Under the pieces are notes generated by a model that saw only the letters and a program-made list of their open reading frames with translations, had not been told where the DNA came from and did not search any database. This document shows positions 24,777-26,256 of a DNA stretch of 26,256 nt, in pieces. The translations under genes and the position numbers were made by a program. Source of the DNA: an uncultured Bacteroidales bacterium. Its GTDB lineage: Bacteria; Bacteroidota; Bacteroidia; Bacteroidales; Bacteroidaceae. The stretch covers positions 1 to 26,256 of the forward strand of contig CANBEE010000002.1 of NCBI GenBank assembly GCA_947367415.1, in the 5' to 3' direction. Positions within the stretch are counted from its first letter, which is position 1. Each line of letters starts with the position of its first letter.

Positions 24777-25583
24777 ATGAGACGTTACGTGCTTTTCATA
24801 TCGCTTCTTGTGGCTGCAACGCTTTGCCTTCATGCGCAAGTGACCATGCAGCACATGCGTGGCCTCACTCGCGAGCAGATCGACTCGCTTGTGCACCCGA
24901 CCGTAGCCCCTACTGCAGGGCACGTCCTCCGTGTTGATACAGCATTATACGATCTGGGAACTCTCTCTGAGGCCGACGCTCCTGTGAGTCGTACCTTTAT
25001 CCTATATAATATCAGTAAGCGCCCGGTGCAAATAAGCCGTGTGCGTACGACGTGTGGATGCACAGTCGCTCGGTTCGATACCGTAAGCATAGCACCTGGT
25101 GGAGCGACTCGGGTTACACTCACCTACAACCCCAAGAACCGACCGGGAACGATTGATGTGGATGGCTTTGTATACCTCGCAGGGAACGACAAACAGCCTA
25201 TGACCCGACTCTCGCTGTATGGAGAGGTTGTGGATAGCGATGTGTGGAGCCATCTCCCCTATACAATGGGTGCCTTGCGTATAAAGCATAGCAAGGTGGG
25301 CCTGACCGAGCTTCCAACCAATGGAAAACCTTCTATCCGCATCCCCTGCGCCAATAGTGGCAATGCGCCTCTGAGCTTAAGCTCACGCCTGTTGCCACCA
25401 TACGCCAGCTTCCGCACTGAACCGCAAGTTATTGCTCCCAATGAGGAAGCAGACATCATCATCACTGTGGATGTAGCAAAAATCCCTAAGCGCGAGGGAC
25501 CACAAACCTTCTCAGTTCTGATAGAAGGACTAAATGGTCGCCCTTCGGAACGAACTTTGCACGTGGTATTGGGTGAGAAATAG
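24777..25583 (+). CDS. Secreted/periplasmic DUF1573 protein (two Ig-like domains)
   Basis: A 268-residue protein. The frame is open back to 24672, overlapping the preceding gene, but the ATG at 24777 begins a clear signal peptide (MRRYVLFISLLVAATLCLHA, cleavage before QVT) and is chosen. No lipobox is present, unlike its upstream neighbours. The first Ig-like DUF1573 domain is at about 50-150, with DLGTL, then the family motif VRTTCGCTVARFD and IAPGGATRVTLTYNP. A second, weaker domain at about 175-265 has PNEEADIIITVDV. DUF1573 proteins are widespread in Bacteroidetes and have no settled function; the fold suggests a structural or chaperone-like envelope role. It is last gene of the operon, 25 nt after the lipocalin-like gene. 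Confidence 0.88.
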   Translation: MRRYVLFISLLVAATLCLHAQVTMQHMRGLTREQIDSLVHPTVAPTAGHVLRVDTALYDLGTLSEADAPVSRTFILYNISKRPVQISRVRTTCGCTVARFDTVSIAPGGATRVTLTYNPKNRPGTIDVDGFVYLAGNDKQPMTRLSLYGEVVDSDVWSHLPYTMGALRIKHSKVGLTELPTNGKPSIRIPCANSGNAPLSLSSRLLPPYASFRTEPQVIAPNEEADIIITVDVAKIPKREGPQTFSVLIEGLNGRPSERTLHVVLGEK

Positions 25584-25643
25584 ATTATGCCAGAAGCCTA
25601 CCGAAACATATACAACTCGGAATAAGAATTACAAGTATTAATT

Positions 25644-25670
25644 GCCATGAATTGGTAGGTAACTCATGCC
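25644..25670 (-). terminator. Possible weak stem-loop downstream of the DUF3109 gene
   Basis: GCCATGA at 25644-25650 and TCATGCC at 25664-25670 pair at six of seven positions around a 13-nt loop. It abuts the DUF3109 stop on the minus strand and lies in the 87-nt convergent gap. No T-run follows, so this is a tentative call. Confidence 0.3.
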
Positions 25671-26252
25671 TTAGATGATTTTCAGGTTTGCCAACTCCTC
25701 GGCCACAAGCTCCAGTTCGGCATACCAGTCCTCGCCGAAGCGGCGGATGAGGGGTTCCTTGAGGAACTTATAAAGTGGCAGGTTTTCTTTTTGGCCTTTG
25801 AGGACAGCCACCTTGCACACGTCCCAACGGTCGTAGTTGAGGGCGCGGTAGGGACCATACTCGCCTACACGGATGGGATAGAGGTGGCACGACACGGGTT
25901 TGTAGAAAGGTACGCGCCCTTGGCGGTAGGCCCGCTCAATGGCGCAGTAGCAGCAGCCACGCTCGTCGTAGCAGGTGAACACACAGTCCTTGCCATTGAC
26001 GATGGAGGTGACGAGTTCGCCACTGGGGTCATAGTACGAGATGCCCTGGCGGTTGATTACTTCGCGTGCCTCGGGCAGCAGCTCGTCCCATATCTCGGGC
26101 AGCAGCGCCTCCACTTCTTTCACCTCGTCGGTCGTGATGGGCGCACCTGCATCACCTTCAATACAGCAGGCACCGTTGCAACCCTCGAGGTCGCACAGAA
26201 ACTTCTCTTTGAATACGTCGAATGATACGACTACACCGTTGACTTCTACCAT
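25671..26252 (-). CDS. DUF3109 family cysteine-rich protein
   Basis: A 193-residue cytoplasmic protein of full family length. Cysteine clusters typical of the YkgJ/DUF3109 group are visible: FLCDLEGCNGACC at about 18-30, CVFTCYDERGCCYC at 89-102, then SCHLYPIRV (about 120-128) and a lone C near 146. These probably bind a metal or an iron-sulfur cluster, though no function is established. The opening MVEVNGVVVSFDVFKEKFLCDL matches the family's usual start, so the ATG at 26252 is well supported even though it lies at the window edge. It has no signal peptide. The promoter is outside the window. It converges on the SusCD operon and appears unrelated to it. Confidence 0.93.
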   Translation of the reverse strand: MVEVNGVVVSFDVFKEKFLCDLEGCNGACCIEGDAGAPITTDEVKEVEALLPEIWDELLPEAREVINRQGISYYDPSGELVTSIVNGKDCVFTCYDERGCCYCAIERAYRQGRVPFYKPVSCHLYPIRVGEYGPYRALNYDRWDVCKVAVLKGQKENLPLYKFLKEPLIRRFGEDWYAELELVAEELANLKII

Positions 26253-26256
26253 TTTT

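Overview
The window looks like the chromosome of a Bacteroidales bacterium (Bacteroides/Prevotella-like; genus not determined). The evidence is a SusC/SusD pair, many lipoproteins with acidic residues just after the lipid-bearing cysteine, BACON domains, a GH2 with a DUF4982-like tail, a C10 protease with a Spi-type propeptide, and promoters of the Bacteroidetes form TTTG-N19/20-TAnnTTTG. Most genes lack a Shine-Dalgarno sequence.

Layout. (1) 3-1946 (+): the 3' part of a two-domain polysaccharide enzyme, with an alginate-lyase-like alpha barrel followed by a GH49/GH28-like beta-helix. It ends in a hairpin terminator. (2) 2145-3491 (+): miaB, with its own promoter. It converges on the next unit, and a 13-bp perfect stem-loop at 3516-3544 separates them. 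(3) 8786-3568 (-): a two-gene unit of a secreted GH2 glycosidase and a secreted protein of about six beta-sandwich repeats, with a 6-residue-repeat linker and a T9SS-like C-terminal tail. (4) 9060-10601 (+): a divergent C10 (streptopain/interpain-like) cysteine protease. The 273-bp divergent gap holds promoters for both sides and a direct repeat. (5) 10760-25583 (+): a nine-gene run of almost 15 kb on one strand with short gaps. It encodes SusC, SusD, two poorly characterised lipoproteins, an LRR lipoprotein with a DUF4458-like N-terminus, a BACON+LRR lipoprotein, a subtilisin-family (S8) lipoprotein with an intact triad, a lipocalin-like lipoprotein and a DUF1573 protein. (6) 26252-25671 (-): a DUF3109 cysteine-rich protein.

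Main idea. The SusCD operon contains no carbohydrate-active enzyme. Its only recognisable enzyme is a subtilisin, and its accessory lipoproteins carry domains used for protein-protein or glycan binding (LRR, BACON). With a C10 protease divergently placed next to it, the simplest reading is a RagAB-like system that captures, cleaves and imports protein or peptide at the cell surface. This is inference; no substrate can be read from sequence.

An imperfect 29-bp inverted repeat built from CAGATT-like units sits between susC and susD and may set their relative expression. No regulator (ECF sigma/anti-sigma, hybrid two-component system or SusR) is encoded in the window. I saw no tRNA, rRNA, CRISPR array, insertion sequence or integrase.
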